64,000 nucleotides of DNA from Streptomyces violaceusniger Tu 4113 (GTDB taxonomy: Bacteria; Actinomycetota; Actinomycetes; Streptomycetales; Streptomycetaceae). The notes beneath the pieces were generated by a model. The model was not told the DNA's origin. It saw only the letters and a list, made by a program, of their open reading frames with translations, and searched no databases. This document shows positions 36,046 to 44,856 of this stretch, in pieces (within the stretch, counting starts at the first letter, position 1; every line of letters begins with the position of its first letter). Location of the stretch: contig NC_015957.1 of the NCBI RefSeq assembly GCF_000147815.2, positions 4,464,001 to 4,528,000 of the forward strand. The letters run 5' to 3'. The position numbers were made by a program, and so were the translations under genes.

Positions 36046-36624
36046 ATGGGGGACTTCGGCGTCATCGCCGACGTCTCGACGGTCATCGTGGAGAGCCTGA
36101 CCCAATCCCTGCGCGGGCTCAGCCAGGTGGAACCGCCGATCGCGGAACTCAACGACCTCTCCGAGACGGTACAGACACCGCCGCCGAAGCTCACGGTGTT
36201 CCTCTACGAGATCGCCGAGGACCCCACCTCGCGCAACCGGCCGCCGGTGCGCTCCCAGCCACCCGACCCACCGACCACCCGCAAGCCGCCGATGGCCCTG
36301 CTGCTGCGCTATCTGGTCACCCCCTGGGGCGGCGACCAGGCGACCCAGCACCGGATGCTCGGACGGGCCCTGCAGACCTTCTACGACGACGCGATCCTGG
36401 ACGGCGTACAACTGTCCGGCAGCCTGGCGGCGAGCACCGACTCGCTGAACCTCAGCCTGACCCCGCTCACCTTGGACCAGAAGTCCTGGGTCTGGTACGC
36501 GATTCAGAAGCCGTACCGGCTGTCGCTGAACTACGAGGTCCGCGTCGTCAACCTGGACTCCGCCGTCGAGACCCCGGTCCGCCCGGTGCACAGCCGGGTC
36601 ATCAGCGGGACGGCGATGCCATGA
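36046..36624 (+). CDS. DUF4255 protein, tail terminator/cap (Pvc16/Afp16-like)
   Basis: A 192-residue protein of the DUF4255 family, which caps the sheath-tube of extracellular contractile injection systems. The N-terminal IADVSTVIVESLTQSL and central PKLTVFLYEIAEDPTSRNRPP are typical, followed by a conserved ALLLRYLVTPWGGD block. In AFP/PVC systems the homologue sets the end of the tail. It is the first gene of the operon and is coupled to the next gene by a 4-base overlap. Confidence 0.88.
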   Translation: MGDFGVIADVSTVIVESLTQSLRGLSQVEPPIAELNDLSETVQTPPPKLTVFLYEIAEDPTSRNRPPVRSQPPDPPTTRKPPMALLLRYLVTPWGGDQATQHRMLGRALQTFYDDAILDGVQLSGSLAASTDSLNLSLTPLTLDQKSWVWYAIQKPYRLSLNYEVRVVNLDSAVETPVRPVHSRVISGTAMP

Positions 36625-37346
36625 GCCGCTTCGTACCGCTGGAGCGGTCGACGCTCCACAGCCCGGTCTGGTTCATCCCCTTCGACGACTACGCCCGGGG
36701 GGTGCGCGGCGCCGGGGTGACGGTCCAACTGGACCGCTACGAGGACGGCGACTGGCTGCCGCTGGACGACCTGGCGGTGCGCACCCCCAGCGCCGCCTTC
36801 GCCTATCCGGGTCTTGGCCGGTGCGCCGAGCCGTGGGCGAAGCGGCCACGGCGCCACCGGGCCCGCTTCGCGGCCGCCGGCTATCAGCCGCTGTATCCGG
36901 CCGACGGCCAGCCGTTCTCGGCCGCCCTGGTGGGCGTCGAGTTCCTGGTGCACCCGTATGACGACGCCCACCCGCCGCCGGTGGTGACCGAGCCGCGGCT
37001 GGTCCGGCTGCTGCCGAGCGTCTCCTTCCCCTACCCGACGGGTCTGCGCACGGTGCACGGCGCCGTGATCGACGCGGCCACGCGGGCGCCGGTCGCGGGC
37101 GCGCTGGTCGAGGCCAGGGGACGGACCAGCCGGGACCTGACGCCATGGCATGAGCGCACCCTGTCCGACGCCACGGGCGCCTTCCGGCTGGCCCTGCGGT
37201 GGGAGGGCGAGAAGGCCGAAGAACACGCCGTCGAGGAGATATTCCGCTTGCAGGCCACCGAGCGGCCGGGCCGGACCGGATCGCTGGTCGTGCGGCTGCC
37301 CCAGGACATCGAGCGCCGGCACGTCATAGAGATCCGCGAGAGTTAA
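36621..37346 (+). CDS. Injection-system protein with carboxypeptidase-regulatory-like domain
   Basis: A 241-residue protein of unknown role inside the operon. The C-terminal half (about residues 140-235) reads as a carboxypeptidase-regulatory-like beta-sandwich (VHGAVIDAATRAPVAGALVEARGR, then SDATGAFRLAL). The N-terminal half is beta-rich and contains a family-like SVSFPYPTGLRTVHG. Such small sandwich domains often decorate tails or bind surface ligands. Its ATG overlaps the stop of the cap gene by 4 bases, so it is made together with the cap and sheath. Confidence 0.6.
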   Translation: MSRFVPLERSTLHSPVWFIPFDDYARGVRGAGVTVQLDRYEDGDWLPLDDLAVRTPSAAFAYPGLGRCAEPWAKRPRRHRARFAAAGYQPLYPADGQPFSAALVGVEFLVHPYDDAHPPPVVTEPRLVRLLPSVSFPYPTGLRTVHGAVIDAATRAPVAGALVEARGRTSRDLTPWHERTLSDATGAFRLALRWEGEKAEEHAVEEIFRLQATERPGRTGSLVVRLPQDIERRHVIEIRES

Positions 37347-37356
37347 GGAGCCGTCC

Positions 37357-39621
37357 ATGGCGGAGTATCTGAGCCCCGGGGTCTACATCGAGGAGATCGA
37401 TGCGGGCCCACGGCCGATCGCGGGGGTGAGCACCAGTACGGCGGGTATGGCCGGGGTCACCGTACGCGGTCCGTATACCGGCAAGCCCAAGCTGGTCACC
37501 AACTTCCTGGAGTTCCAGAACACCTTCGGCGGATTTCTCCGTGAGCCGGACCCGCTGATCCGGGACACCTGGGCGAACGACCCGGCGGAAGGCGGCCGTT
37601 GGTGGCTGTTCCCGCTGGCGGTCAAGGGCTTCTTCGACAACGGCGGCCAGCGGCTGTACATCAAGCGGGTCGCCAGCAGGCAGGCGAGCCCGTCCTCGGG
37701 CGTGCTGGGCCACGGCCTGGTGAGCCCGGTCGCCCGCGACGCCGCCAAGGGCGCGACCCGTCTGGAGCTCGGCCACCTGATCGGGTTCTCCGGCGTCGGA
37801 CAGCAGATCCAGCTCTTCCGCGGCGACGACCAGCAGTCGATCCACACCGCCGGTGTCGCCGCGTACGACGCCACCGCCCGCCGGATCGAGCTGGACGCCC
37901 CGCTGCCCGCGGAGGTGAGGGCGGGCCGCGGCGACTACGTACAGATCGGGACGCGCAACGCGGAGGAGACACTGGAGTTCGCCGCCGTCAGCCCCGGCTC
38001 ATGGGGCGACGGGGTACAGGTCCGGATCCAGCCGATGGCCTCGGCCGCGCTGCCGGTGCTGCCGGATCCGCAGGAGGGCGCGCTGTTCGTCACGCGGCTG
38101 GCCGCGGACGCCGCCGCGGACAGTGAGACGGTCGAGGTCGCGGCGGTGACCGGGCTCGACCCCGACGAACTGCCGCCCGACGTCTGGGTGCAGATCGGCT
38201 CCAGCCGGTTCAAGGTCCAGCTCAGCCAGCCCGCGGACGGGAAGGTCACGCTGACCCTGCCGTCCGGCACCGCACATGAGGCGTGGCGGAGCGGGCTGCT
38301 GGTGCGCCGCGTGCGCCGGGGCACGACCTCGGCGGGGCCGACGCTGCGGATCGGCGGAGCGAGCCGACTGTACGAGGGCGCCGTCGTCCAGCTCGACGAC
38401 GGCACCCATCTGACCATCCGCACCGTCGAGTCGATCGCCGCGGACGTCGTCACCCTGGACGGGAACGTGCCCGGGACGCTGTTCGAAACCGACCGGCTGC
38501 AACTGGTCGAGGCGCAGGTCGACGCCCGGTTCACCGATCCGTCCGGGGCCGTGGAGACGGAGACGCACCGCAACCTCCGGCTCACCGGTGACACCGCGGC
38601 GAACCTGGTGACCACCCTGGCAGTGCGCTCCCGGCTGGTGCGGGCGACGGCTCTGGGCGCCCTGTCCACCGACCCGGCGAAGTTCCCCCTGCCCGCGGTC
38701 GGCTCCTGGCTGACGCTGGGAGGCGGGGACGACGCCTACGGGAGCCTGAGCGTGGCCGACTTCGTCGGCGAGGACGGCGGCAGCGGCAAGCGCACCGGGA
38801 TCAACGCGCTGGAGGACATCGACGAGGTCGCGGTCTGCGCGGTGCCGGGCATGTGGTCAGGGACGGTCGAATCGGCCCTGGTCACCCACTGCGAGCTGCT
38901 CAGGGACCGGTTCGCGATCCTCGACCCGCAGGACGGTCTGGACATCGAGGGCGTCCAGGCGTTCCGCGAGCGGTTCGACACCAAGTACGCCGCGCTCTAC
39001 CACCCGTGGCTGGTCACCCGCGATCTGTCGGTGGGCCGCGATGCCGAGGTGCCGCCCTCGGGCCATATGGCAGGGATCTACGCCCGCGTGGATGTGGAGC
39101 GGGGGGTGCACAAGGCGCCCGCCAACACGGTCATCCGGGGCATCCGGCTGACCGACGGCATCGCCCAGGACATCACCAAGCGCCATCAGGACGTGCTCAA
39201 CCCCAAGGGCATCAACGCGCTGCGGTTCTTCCCCGGGCTCGGCCACCGGGTCTGGGGCGCGCGCACGCTCTCCTCGGACAGCTCGTGGAAGTACGTCAAC
39301 GTCCGGCGGCTGTTCCTCTACCTGGAGGAGTCGATCGAAGAGGGCACCCAGTGGGTGGTGTTCGAGCCGAATGACGAGGCGCTGTGGTCCCTGGTCCGCC
39401 AGACGGTCACGAACTTCCTCACCACGGTCTGGCGCAGCGGCGCCCTCGCCGGCACCACCGCCGACGAGGCGTTCTTCGTCGCCTGTGACCGCACCACGAT
39501 GACCGAGGACGACCTCGCGAACGGCCGTCTGATCTGCGCCATCGGCGTCGCGCCGGTCTTCCCGGCGGAGTTCGTGATCTTCCGGATCCAGCAGAAGAGC
39601 CGCGAGACCCAACTCGCCTGA
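37357..39621 (+). CDS. Contractile sheath protein, large (Pvc2/3-like)
   Basis: A 754-residue tail sheath protein. The N-terminus (LSPGVYIEEIDAGPRPIAGVSTS) and C-terminal domain (INALRFFPGLGHRVWGARTLS, NVRRLFLYLEESIEEGTQWVVFEPNDE, FRIQQKS) match phage_sheath families. An inserted region of about 300 residues in the middle (about 130-440) makes it much longer than T4-like or AFP sheaths, and this insert should lie on the outer surface. The sheath contracts to drive the tube. It follows AAGGAG and a 10-base gap from the previous gene. Confidence 0.95.
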   Translation: MAEYLSPGVYIEEIDAGPRPIAGVSTSTAGMAGVTVRGPYTGKPKLVTNFLEFQNTFGGFLREPDPLIRDTWANDPAEGGRWWLFPLAVKGFFDNGGQRLYIKRVASRQASPSSGVLGHGLVSPVARDAAKGATRLELGHLIGFSGVGQQIQLFRGDDQQSIHTAGVAAYDATARRIELDAPLPAEVRAGRGDYVQIGTRNAEETLEFAAVSPGSWGDGVQVRIQPMASAALPVLPDPQEGALFVTRLAADAAADSETVEVAAVTGLDPDELPPDVWVQIGSSRFKVQLSQPADGKVTLTLPSGTAHEAWRSGLLVRRVRRGTTSAGPTLRIGGASRLYEGAVVQLDDGTHLTIRTVESIAADVVTLDGNVPGTLFETDRLQLVEAQVDARFTDPSGAVETETHRNLRLTGDTAANLVTTLAVRSRLVRATALGALSTDPAKFPLPAVGSWLTLGGGDDAYGSLSVADFVGEDGGSGKRTGINALEDIDEVAVCAVPGMWSGTVESALVTHCELLRDRFAILDPQDGLDIEGVQAFRERFDTKYAALYHPWLVTRDLSVGRDAEVPPSGHMAGIYARVDVERGVHKAPANTVIRGIRLTDGIAQDITKRHQDVLNPKGINALRFFPGLGHRVWGARTLSSDSSWKYVNVRRLFLYLEESIEEGTQWVVFEPNDEALWSLVRQTVTNFLTTVWRSGALAGTTADEAFFVACDRTTMTEDDLANGRLICAIGVAPVFPAEFVIFRIQQKSRETQLA

Positions 39622-39641
39622 GTGCCCGAGGAGAGTCCACC

Positions 39642-40097
39642 ATGCCGCCTGTGACCAGGGACGATCCGTACGCGTCCTATAACTTCAAGATCTTCGTGTT
39701 CAACGTCAGCGACGACGGGCTCGCGGTGAGCGGGTCCTTCACCGAGGCGAGCGGGCTGGAGCTGGAGATCCCGCCGATCGAATACCGCAACGGGAGCGAG
39801 GACATCACCGTCCGCAAGATCCCGGGACTGAAGAAGTTCACCAACCTCACCTTCAAACGCGGCATCACCGGCCACGCCGCCTTCTGGAAGTGGGTGGCCG
39901 ACGCGCTCAACGGCACGGTGAAGCGCACCCACGGCTCGATCGTGCTGTGCGACGAGAACCGCAACGACGTGATGCGCTGGAACTTCGACCGTGGCTGGCC
40001 CACCAAGTACACCGGCCCGACGCTCAGCGCCACCAAGAACGAGATCGCCATGGAGACACTCGTCCTGGCGGTCGAGAAGCTGGAGATCGAAGTCTGA
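39642..40097 (+). CDS. Inner tube protein (Pvc1/gp19-like)
   Basis: A 151-residue T4-gp19-like tail tube protein: MPPVTRDDPYASYNFKIFVFN, ASGLELEIPPIEYRNGSEDIT, GLKKFTNLTFKRGITGHAAFWKWV. It forms the rigid tube that is driven out of the contracting sheath and carries cargo inside. The order sheath-then-tube, with GAGGAG before the ATG, is conserved in this class. Confidence 0.95.
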   Translation: MPPVTRDDPYASYNFKIFVFNVSDDGLAVSGSFTEASGLELEIPPIEYRNGSEDITVRKIPGLKKFTNLTFKRGITGHAAFWKWVADALNGTVKRTHGSIVLCDENRNDVMRWNFDRGWPTKYTGPTLSATKNEIAMETLVLAVEKLEIEV

Positions 40098-40098
40098 C

Positions 40099-41592
40099 AT
40101 GGCAGGCGAAGCGCTCCCCGGCGTATCCCTCGCGTTCGCGCCACGCGACTCCGACACGGAGCCGCTGCGCACCGATGTGGCGGCGTTCCTGGGCCGGCTC
40201 CGCCGCGGCCCGGTCGCCACTCCGGTCCGCGTGGAGAGCTGGAACGACGTCGTGGGCACCTTCGGGCCGCCGGAGGGCGCCTTCGCCACCCCGTACGCAC
40301 TGCGCGGCTTCTTCGAGAACGGCGGCCGCACCGCCTGGGTGCTCCGCGTGTCCGGGCCGGCCACCACGGGCCGGACAGCGTGGACGGCCGGGCCGCTGAG
40401 CGGCTGGGACACCACGCGCTACCAGGTGGTCGCCACCAGCCCGGGCGCCTGGGCCAACGGCGGGCGCGTCGCCATCCGTTACCAGGCCAGCACCGTCGCC
40501 GGGCCGCCCACCGTGGGCGTACGGGTCATGATGCCCGGTGAGCCGCCCGAGACCTTCCCCGGACTGCCGCCCGCCGGGCTGGCCGACCGGCTGATCGCAT
40601 CCCGCTACATCCGGCTGGTCCCGGACGGGCCGCCACCGCCACCGGGGCGGCCCGGCCCGATCTCGATGTCCTGGGACCTGACGCTCGCGGGCGGCGCCGA
40701 CGCTGCGCCCACCCGCGACGCGTACACGGACGCCGTGGCCGTACAGGCCGAACTGCCGGAACCGGCGCTGGTGGCGCTGCCGGACCTGGGCGCGGACCTG
40801 TCCGGCGCCGCCCACACCGACGCGGTGCTCGAACTGCTGCGGAGCGTACAGCCGTTGCACGACCGCCTCGCCGTGCTGGACGTGCCGCCCGGGCTGTCCT
40901 CCGTGGACCAGGCGGTCGACTGGGTGGGCGCTCTCGCGGCCACCGGCGACAGCGGGCTGCTCGGCTGCGCCGCCGTCTACCACCCGCCGCTGCGCACCCC
41001 CGACGGGCAGGACGTGCGCACCGTCCCGGCGTCCGGCCACGTCCTGGGCGTCATCGCCCGCCTCGACGGCGAGCGCGGGGCGCACCACACGCCCGCGGGC
41101 GCCGTGATCCTGGAGGCGGTCGACCTCGCCGCCGAATACCCCGAGCCGCAGCAGATCCGGCTGTTCGACGCGGGACTCGACCTGATCCGCTGCACCCGCG
41201 GGCGGGGGCTGGTGGTGTGGGGCGGGCGCACCCTGTCCGCCGACCCGGGCACCCGCTACGTCGCCCACCGCCGGCTGGTGCATCTGCTGGTGCGCGCGAT
41301 CCGGCGGGCGGCGAGCCCGCTGGTGTTCGACGTCAACTCGGCCGAGCTGCGGCTGACGTTGGTACGCGCGCTGACCTCCGTGCTCCTCTCGGCCTACCGG
41401 GCCGGGGCCCTCGCCGGCGCCCGGCCCGAGCAGGCGTTCCGAGTGGTGTGCGACGACACGAACAACCCGCCCGAGCAGGACCCGGGGCAACTGGTCTGCG
41501 AGATCGAGGTCGCCCCGGCCGTCCCCATGGAGTTCATCCGGCTGCGTCTCGTACTCGGCCAGGACCGAGGTCTGGAGGTGATCGAGGCGTGA
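40099..41592 (+). CDS. Second sheath-like protein (Pvc4-like)
   Basis: A 497-residue protein with the sheath N-terminal topology (LPGVSLAFAPRDS, ALRGFFENGGRTAWVLRV) and the sheath C-terminal domain (QIRLFDAGLDLIRCTRGRGLVVWGGRTLS, RRLVHLLVRAIRRAA). It lacks the large insert of the main sheath. Position between the two tube genes matches the baseplate-proximal sheath of AFP/PVC. Its ATG is 1 base past the tube stop. It probably nucleates the sheath on the baseplate. Confidence 0.85.
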   Translation: MAGEALPGVSLAFAPRDSDTEPLRTDVAAFLGRLRRGPVATPVRVESWNDVVGTFGPPEGAFATPYALRGFFENGGRTAWVLRVSGPATTGRTAWTAGPLSGWDTTRYQVVATSPGAWANGGRVAIRYQASTVAGPPTVGVRVMMPGEPPETFPGLPPAGLADRLIASRYIRLVPDGPPPPPGRPGPISMSWDLTLAGGADAAPTRDAYTDAVAVQAELPEPALVALPDLGADLSGAAHTDAVLELLRSVQPLHDRLAVLDVPPGLSSVDQAVDWVGALAATGDSGLLGCAAVYHPPLRTPDGQDVRTVPASGHVLGVIARLDGERGAHHTPAGAVILEAVDLAAEYPEPQQIRLFDAGLDLIRCTRGRGLVVWGGRTLSADPGTRYVAHRRLVHLLVRAIRRAASPLVFDVNSAELRLTLVRALTSVLLSAYRAGALAGARPEQAFRVVCDDTNNPPEQDPGQLVCEIEVAPAVPMEFIRLRLVLGQDRGLEVIEA

Positions 41593-42107
41593 GCCTGGAT
41601 CCGCTGCCGAAATACCGCTTCCTGGTCACCCTCGACCCCGGCGACGCGTATCTGCCCGCCGCGCAGGCGCTGCTGCTGCCCCTGGCCGCCTCCGGCGCGT
41701 TCCAGGAGGTCACGGGGCTCGGCGCACAGCTCGAGGTGACGAGCTACGCGGAGGGCGGCCGCAACGACTCGGTCCACCAACTGCCCCTGCGCCACTCATG
41801 GAACCGGATCACGCTCAAGCGCGGGGTGGTGCGCGACCCGGGGTTGTGGTCCTGGTACCGGACCGGGCTCGCCGACTCGCTCGGCGCCCGCCGCGACGGA
41901 GCGGTGATCGTGCTCGGCCCGGACGGGGTGCCCGGCGCGGCGTGGGCCTTCCACGGCGGACTCGCCGCCAAGTGGACCGGCCCGGACCTGCACGCGGAGC
42001 AGAACGCGATCGCCATCGAGTCGCTGGAGATCGCGCACGAGGGGCTGACGAAGGTCCTGCAGGACGCCGCGGCGAGCGCCTTGCCGCGCCTGAGCCAAGG
42101 GAGGTGA
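41589..42107 (+). CDS. Second tube-like protein, tube-baseplate adaptor (Pvc5-like)
   Basis: A 172-residue tail-tube-fold protein (LPKYRFLVTL, ASGAFQEVTGLGAQLEV, WNRITLKRGVVRDPGLWSWY). In AFP/PVC a second tube-like protein joins the tube to the spike hub. It starts at a GTG that overlaps the previous stop codon. Its sequence departs from the main tube in the loops, which fits an adaptor role. Confidence 0.85.
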   Translation: MSLDPLPKYRFLVTLDPGDAYLPAAQALLLPLAASGAFQEVTGLGAQLEVTSYAEGGRNDSVHQLPLRHSWNRITLKRGVVRDPGLWSWYRTGLADSLGARRDGAVIVLGPDGVPGAAWAFHGGLAAKWTGPDLHAEQNAIAIESLEIAHEGLTKVLQDAAASALPRLSQGR

Positions 42108-42112
42108 CCGAG

Positions 42113-42298
42113 GTGCCGAAGGTGACCATTCACCATCTCGAGGTCCGGTTCCAGGTGGACGGCGACGACGGCGCCGTGTTCACCCGCCTGTTCAACAAGC
42201 ACATCCAGGCGTGGGCGAGGTTGTACGAGGACCAGTGCGCGCGCGCCCAACACACCCAGGGCGAACGCAGCTTCGGCGACGGGGAGGTCCACCTATGA
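42113..42298 (+). CDS. Small tail protein (Pvc6-like position)
   Basis: A 61-residue protein: MPKVTIHHLEVRFQVDGDD, then FTRLFNKHIQAWARLYEDQ. The GTG start at 42113 lies 8 bases after AAGGGAGG, a better spacing than the GTG at 42104. Its place between the second tube and the LysM gene matches Pvc6. Its size and helix-strand makeup fit a small baseplate component. Its C-terminus overlaps the next start by 4 bases. Confidence 0.75.
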   Translation: MPKVTIHHLEVRFQVDGDDGAVFTRLFNKHIQAWARLYEDQCARAQHTQGERSFGDGEVHL

Positions 42299-42966
42299 GC
42301 GTGACGCCCGTGTCCTTCGCCCGACAGGGCGCCGCCAAGGCCCGGCTGGAGATCGTGCGGCCGGTGATCGCCGACGAGCGGCAGCGGCGGATCCCGCTGC
42401 GGTTCAACCCCACCGACTACAAGCTCAGCAAGAGCAACACCTTCGCCGAGATCACCATCCCCGGCCTGGAGACACCGCCCCTGCAGTACGTCCGCGGCGG
42501 CACGGAGACCCTCACCGTGCAGGCGCTGGTGGACACCTCCGACACGCTGGAGAACGTACGGAAGCTCTACGTCAACGCGGTGCGCAACCTGCTGCGGCCC
42601 GACAGCCGCGAACACGCCCCGCCGGTCGTCCGGTTCGTCTGGGACGAGGAGGTCTTCACCGGCGTCGTGGAGAAGCTGGACGTCAACTACCAGCTCTTCC
42701 GGCCGGACGGCGTGCCGCTGCGGGCCATGCTGGACCTCTCGCTCAAGGAGTTCCGTACGGCCGCCGTACAGGTCGCCGAGACCCCGCGCTCGTCGCCCAC
42801 GGTGGAGAAGAGCTATGTGGTGCGCCGCGGCGACACGCTCAGCTCCATCTCCGCCGCACTGTACCGGCGGCCCGACGCCTGGCGGGAGCTGGCCCGCGCC
42901 AATGGCATCAGCGACCCGCGGGAGCTGCGGCCGGGCCGTGTGCTGACCGTGCCCCGGCTGCCGTGA
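42295..42966 (+). CDS. LysM domain baseplate protein (Pvc7/gp53-like)
   Basis: A 223-residue baseplate protein with a C-terminal LysM domain (about residues 170-220, YVVRRGDTLSSISAALYRRPDAWRELARANGI and LRPGRVLTVPRL). The N-terminal part (LRFNPTDYKLSKSNTFAEI, LETPPLQYVRGGTETL) is the conserved tube-contacting domain. In related particles this protein closes the joint between tube and baseplate hub. Coupled by ATGA to the preceding gene. Confidence 0.9.
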   Translation: MSVTPVSFARQGAAKARLEIVRPVIADERQRRIPLRFNPTDYKLSKSNTFAEITIPGLETPPLQYVRGGTETLTVQALVDTSDTLENVRKLYVNAVRNLLRPDSREHAPPVVRFVWDEEVFTGVVEKLDVNYQLFRPDGVPLRAMLDLSLKEFRTAAVQVAETPRSSPTVEKSYVVRRGDTLSSISAALYRRPDAWRELARANGISDPRELRPGRVLTVPRLP

Positions 42967-42976
42967 GGAGCGCCCG

Positions 42977-44158
42977 ATGAGCACCCCCACACCCGAGGTC
43001 GCGTCGCCCGACCGGTACGCGCCCGAGTTCGATGTGCGCATCGAGGGCCTGGAGATGGACCCGTCCACCAAGAACGACATCATCGACATCAAGGTGAACC
43101 GGGACATCGACGAGTTGTCCGGGTTCGACCTCACCCTGAACAACTGGGACGACGCCCATCTGCGGTTCAAGCACAGCGATTCGCCGCGCTTCCGGCTCGG
43201 CGGCCGGGTCTCGGTGCGGCTCGGCTACGCCGACAAACTGCTCACCGTCGCCACCGGCACCATCTCCACGCTCAGCCCGAAGTTCACCGACGGCGCGTCG
43301 CCGACCGTCCAGGTCAGCGGGGTGGACGGGCTGCTGCGGCTCAAGGACCGCAAGCCCACCGAGAACGAGACCAAGATCTACCGCAATCTGCCCGACTGGC
43401 GGATCGCCGAGCAGATCGCCCAGCGCAACCACCTGCGCATCGAGGTCACCAGGGAAGGGCCCACCCACGACCGGGTGGTGCAGAAGAACCAGGACGACGC
43501 GACGTTCCTGCTGGAGCGGGCCAAGCGGCTCGACTTCGACTGCTACATCCTCCCCGACGCCACGACCGGCGAGGACACGCTGTACTTCATCAAGCCGACC
43601 GACGGCCGCGATGGCCGCCCGATCCGGCTGTACCGGCTGGCGTACGCGCCGGGGCTGAGCACCGGCCCCACCGGCCGGCCCGCTGGGCTGATCCCCAACC
43701 TGATCGAGTTCACCCCGACCCTGACCGTCTCCCAGCAGGTCAGCAAGGTCACCGTGCGCGGCTGGGACCCCCGTGCCAAACAGCCGATCGCGTTCACCGC
43801 GACCGCCGAGAACCTTCCCGCCGGGCAGAACACGGCGGATGGGCAGAGCGGGCCGCAGGCCGCCGAATCCACTCTGCAGGGCCGCCAGGAGGTCGTGGTC
43901 GACGCGCCCGTCGGCAGCGACCAGGAGGCCCGCGAACTGGCGATCAGCCTGTTGCGCGAGCGGGCGTACGAGTTCATCACCGCGACCGGCAAGGTGGCGG
44001 GCCTGCCCGAGCTGCGGCCCGGCGACAACCTGGAGATCTACGGCCTCGGCCGCCGCTTCTCGGGCACCTACTTCGTCAAGCGGGTCGAGCACACCCTCAA
44101 CACCAGTGGTTTCTTCACCCAGTTCACCGCTCGGCGGATCCATCAGGGGGACCAGTGA
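42977..44158 (+). CDS. Spike hub protein, gpD/late control protein-like (Pvc8 N-terminal part)
   Basis: A 393-residue homologue of phage late control D and the N-terminal base of VgrG. Beta-barrel motifs appear as LSGFDLTLNNWDD, VRLGYADKLLTVATGTISTLSPKF, and the C-terminal PELRPGDNLEIYGLGRRFSGTYFVKRVEHTL. It forms the trimeric hub on which the spike sits. In AFP/PVC this domain is fused to the spike; here it is a separate gene next to the gpV gene. Start ATG follows GAGGAG. Confidence 0.92.
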   Translation: MSTPTPEVASPDRYAPEFDVRIEGLEMDPSTKNDIIDIKVNRDIDELSGFDLTLNNWDDAHLRFKHSDSPRFRLGGRVSVRLGYADKLLTVATGTISTLSPKFTDGASPTVQVSGVDGLLRLKDRKPTENETKIYRNLPDWRIAEQIAQRNHLRIEVTREGPTHDRVVQKNQDDATFLLERAKRLDFDCYILPDATTGEDTLYFIKPTDGRDGRPIRLYRLAYAPGLSTGPTGRPAGLIPNLIEFTPTLTVSQQVSKVTVRGWDPRAKQPIAFTATAENLPAGQNTADGQSGPQAAESTLQGRQEVVVDAPVGSDQEARELAISLLRERAYEFITATGKVAGLPELRPGDNLEIYGLGRRFSGTYFVKRVEHTLNTSGFFTQFTARRIHQGDQ

Positions 44159-44856
44159 CCATGAGGGGCACGCCACGCGCCCGCTCCACCGACAGGCGCT
44201 ACTACGGCGTCGTCGAAGCGCTCGTGGTGGAGAACGAGGGCGATGACGAAGGCCAGGTCAAGCTGAAGTTCCCCTGGTTCGACGACACCACGGTCACCGA
44301 CTGGGTCCGGGTCGGTCAGCTCTACGCGGGCGGCGGCTACGGCTCGGTGTTCGTCCCCGAGAAGGGCGATGAGGTGCTCGTCGCCTTCGTCCACGGGGAC
44401 ATGCGCTACCCGATCGTGCTCGGCGGCCTCTACAACGGCGAGGACAAGCCGCCGACCGCCCGCACCGAGGGCCGCGACCAGAAGATGATCCGGACCCGGC
44501 ACGGCCATGAAGTGCTCCTGGACGACACCGAGTCCAAGGCCGCCGTACGCATCACCTCCGCCGCCGGACACGTGGTGGAACTGGACGACCAGGGCAAGGC
44601 GCTCCGGATCACCGCGGCCGAGGGCGGCAGCGTCACCGTGACCGCACAGGGCGAGATCACCCTCAAGGCGCCGAAGGTGACGGTCGACTCCCCCTCCATC
44701 GACCTCGGCGGCGGCGCCACCGAACCGCTGGTGCTCGGCAACGCGCTGCTCCAGGCGTTCAACACCCACGCCCACCCCTCCGCCGCCGGGCCGACCGGCC
44801 CGCCCACCCCGCCGCTCACCCCCGCCGTACTGGCCAAGAAGGCGAGGACGGCATGA
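44155..44856 (+). CDS. Spike protein, gpV/gp5-like (Pvc8 C-terminal part)
   Basis: A 233-residue baseplate assembly protein V. The N-terminal OB-fold (YYGVVEALVVENEGDDEGQVKLKFPWFDDTTVTDWVRVGQ, GSVFVPEKGDEVLVAFVHGDMRYPIVLGGLYNGED) is diagnostic; the C-terminal part has the short repeats of a beta-helix spike (RITSAAGHVVELDDQGKALRITAAEGG) and ends NTHAHP...TPPLTP. No PAAR tip protein is encoded beside it. The start is the overlapping GTG or an ATG 6 bases later. Confidence 0.92.
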   Translation: MTMRGTPRARSTDRRYYGVVEALVVENEGDDEGQVKLKFPWFDDTTVTDWVRVGQLYAGGGYGSVFVPEKGDEVLVAFVHGDMRYPIVLGGLYNGEDKPPTARTEGRDQKMIRTRHGHEVLLDDTESKAAVRITSAAGHVVELDDQGKALRITAAEGGSVTVTAQGEITLKAPKVTVDSPSIDLGGGATEPLVLGNALLQAFNTHAHPSAAGPTGPPTPPLTPAVLAKKARTA

